Source: Rhizaria sp. SCN 62-66 (lineage: Eukaryota; Rhizaria, unplaced). From it: 64,000 bases of DNA. The translations under genes were made by a program, and so were the position numbers. The notes under the pieces are model-generated. The model saw only the letters and a list, made by a program, of their open reading frames with translations. It had not been told where the DNA came from and ran no database searches. Positions 63,801-64,000 of this stretch are shown here, one piece after another (within the stretch, counting starts at the first letter, position 1; each line of letters begins with the position of its first letter). The stretch spans positions 1-64,000 of the forward strand of contig MEDY01000149.1 of assembly GCA_001724265.1 (NCBI GenBank), written 5' to 3'.

Positions 63801-64000
63801 CGGGAACAGCGCAACCGTACATGTGGCGACTGCGGCGCTCACTGTTAACGTCTCTGTTAACAGGTTCTGTGTGTTTGACACAGAACCTGTTGTGACAGTA
63901 GATGACTCAGATGCAGTTGTATCAGTAACAGCGGGCGCCTGTAAAAGCATGGGCGCCGCAGGCTCTGGACACGGAGTAGGGAATAAGTGCGTCTTCAGAC
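60843..64000 (-). CDS. Rit1-like initiator tRNA 2'-O-ribosylphosphate transferase, 5' partial
   Basis: Rit1 enzymes add a phosphoribosyl group to A64 of initiator tRNA-Met, keeping it out of elongation. The frame ends in TAA at 60843. The first visible ATG is at 63950, but the frame stays open to the window edge, so the 5' end may be missing; at least 1,051 codons are present, far longer than typical Rit1 (about 500). The diagnostic stretch is EWTYVQGAGDDEETWARGLT followed by PELFWANRVFLLSS (about 62640-62750). A C-terminal Rit1-like block has PLLLLSDCAETSTCLAAAVM with ALCRPS, then ATGATLMFGV. An N-terminal ARLRPLARALVRPPTR and LPLRPVWLHRGS fit the family's Arg-Pro-Leu-Trp substrate region. 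Acidic and Ala-rich insertions separate the blocks. Family call good, exact activity inferred. Confidence 0.75.
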   Translation of the reverse strand, partial: LKTHLFPTPCPEPAAPMLLQAPAVTDTTASESSTVTTGSVSNTQNLLTETLTVSAAVATCTVALFPLPTQPQLPPALPPLERHLIATLALPRLSKELAAHCGARLRPLARALVRPPTRGEVLAHLAATAVAFHHGSNSRGGGAGNNTTAAPAPMLWSLRALPLRPVWLHRGSLAEDLAAVHVESQAASGGAAADKSDSATATASVTRQPHPFAPTSCGGVVSVACVDSDTSTDSTTTPEQNTVAVGAAETATALYLYSASRPVGEAPAHGHSFLTGYASAAGGAAGAEDAEANHGGGAGNGCDSAEATAAAVNKGKGKGKSKSMGVGAKPEHSAAAAINVPKNGNDGGDDDCGFVFERSLGAGNEADSNDDDDVNDEDDVEEDSDNDDNSVTGSRSVSAIAAMTSAAPVDVTVGVSREWTYVQGAGDDEETWARGLTPELFWANRVFLLSSRGAADCDARIAAVIAGAQGADAVTASSATTAANGTASAVVNVTAAKNGGSAHTSSTAVPVQDDWYMRGAVATNGNASVLPPPGAGVPTVTLSDATGSGLRYAPLATAAATAAVSISAAATSDAAGDVASRVALTVVTSQASAAALLVVVAAQQSPCDKNGDRVVVRARLLSPAEAQKHGLCRSHTKQCSSTSNSNCDCEGGIYAADTPALLLTVTRSHADTDGDCTGVVLPRCALAPVLSALTGHSDAPAAAAVLATLHTSCTVDVDNNATDSSAKAQITKAKTSKQDKQDQAGGRGRALALARALSALGVLPGCASDGASVSTPLDLDAAEFASAVAATAPAQAAAAEAAAQVASIVSAAVATAASRCGDGFAAVARVLVLPVSPARSAKLSLFKALPRFLAAAAAAAAATVSAAAAQIAPLLLLSDCAETSTCLAAAVMLALCRPSPTDGPGAGGVTVPTVTVGNVLRCAAGRSPRFALCARQCGAVNASARRAAATGATLMFGVPAVLPPLQIALHSQEPSGVQDSETEHDQEKAREQEHGVGAKEVMRAMLHCAMAAVAEAEAEIGAGAGAGSGAGIYPSRGFAQELNRYFCHNAI
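63859..63891. repeat. Perfect 14-bp inverted repeat with 5-base loop
   Basis: AACAGGTTCTGTGT at 63859-63872 is exactly complementary to 63878-63891, with loop GTTTG. It lies inside the first part of the Rit1-like frame and encodes TGSVSNTQNLL on the minus strand. It would form a stable hairpin in the mRNA. Confidence 0.9.

Noticed and set aside
1-64000. Mobile elements, CRISPR arrays, rRNA and tRNA genes
   Set aside because: I looked for transposase or reverse transcriptase motifs, terminal repeats, regularly spaced repeats and T-loop-like GGTTCRA strings and found none convincing. A covariance-model search would be needed to exclude small RNAs.

Overview
This window comes from the nuclear genome of a unicellular eukaryote. 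Evidence: eukaryotic eIF5B, cis-spliced GT-AG introns, an androglobin homologue, PLC-delta-type PH domains, a MYND zinc finger and a Rit1-type tRNA modification enzyme. Coding regions are very GC-rich with strong G/C third positions, giving Ala-, Ser- and Gly-rich proteins. Intergenic regions and introns are much more AT-rich. About half the genes have no intron; the others have one to three short ones (112-247 nt), mostly with a GTACGT donor. I cannot assign a lineage. Androglobin and RPxTA-type motifs would suit a flagellated cell, but that is inference.

The genetic code appears altered. Three long genes are interrupted in frame only by TAG, five times in all (25924, 26167, 35795, 43413 and, on the minus strand, 45433), with coding-like sequence continuing immediately in the same frame. 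All 13 genes with a visible end stop at TAA (8) or TGA (5), never TAG. One TAG lies inside a glutamine-rich run. The simplest reading is that UAG is a sense codon, probably Gln, while UAA and UGA remain stops.

Layout. 1-995: non-coding, with a (CGAC)n microsatellite at the edge. 996-2363 (-): Pro/Ala-rich protein of unknown function. 2858-3933 (+): two-exon, probably mitochondrial protein. 4340-14196 (+): about 3,285-codon androglobin-like protein with three apparent frame breaks. 14862-23570 (+): 2,902-aa protein made of 13 tandem PLC-delta-type PH-like domains. 24032-24648 (+): OB-fold single-stranded nucleic-acid-binding protein of the SOSS-B/hSSB type. 25063-27885 (+): unknown protein with two internal TAGs. 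28309-30546 (-): single-pass membrane protein. 32114-44552 (+): giant MYND-finger protein of 4,108 aa with two TAGs and one intron. 44980-51465 (-): 2,161-aa multi-pass membrane protein with one TAG. 52130-55201 (-): eIF5B. 56016-58065 (+): four-exon protein joining Val-Pro-Val repeats to a PDZ domain. 58789-59944 (-): two-exon multi-pass membrane protein. 60843-64000 (-): Rit1-like tRNA ribosylphosphate transferase, cut by the window edge.

The genes do not form one pathway. eIF5B and Rit1 both concern translation initiation (subunit joining, and modification of initiator tRNA), but they are neither adjacent nor obviously co-regulated. I saw no rRNA or tRNA gene, mobile element or CRISPR array.
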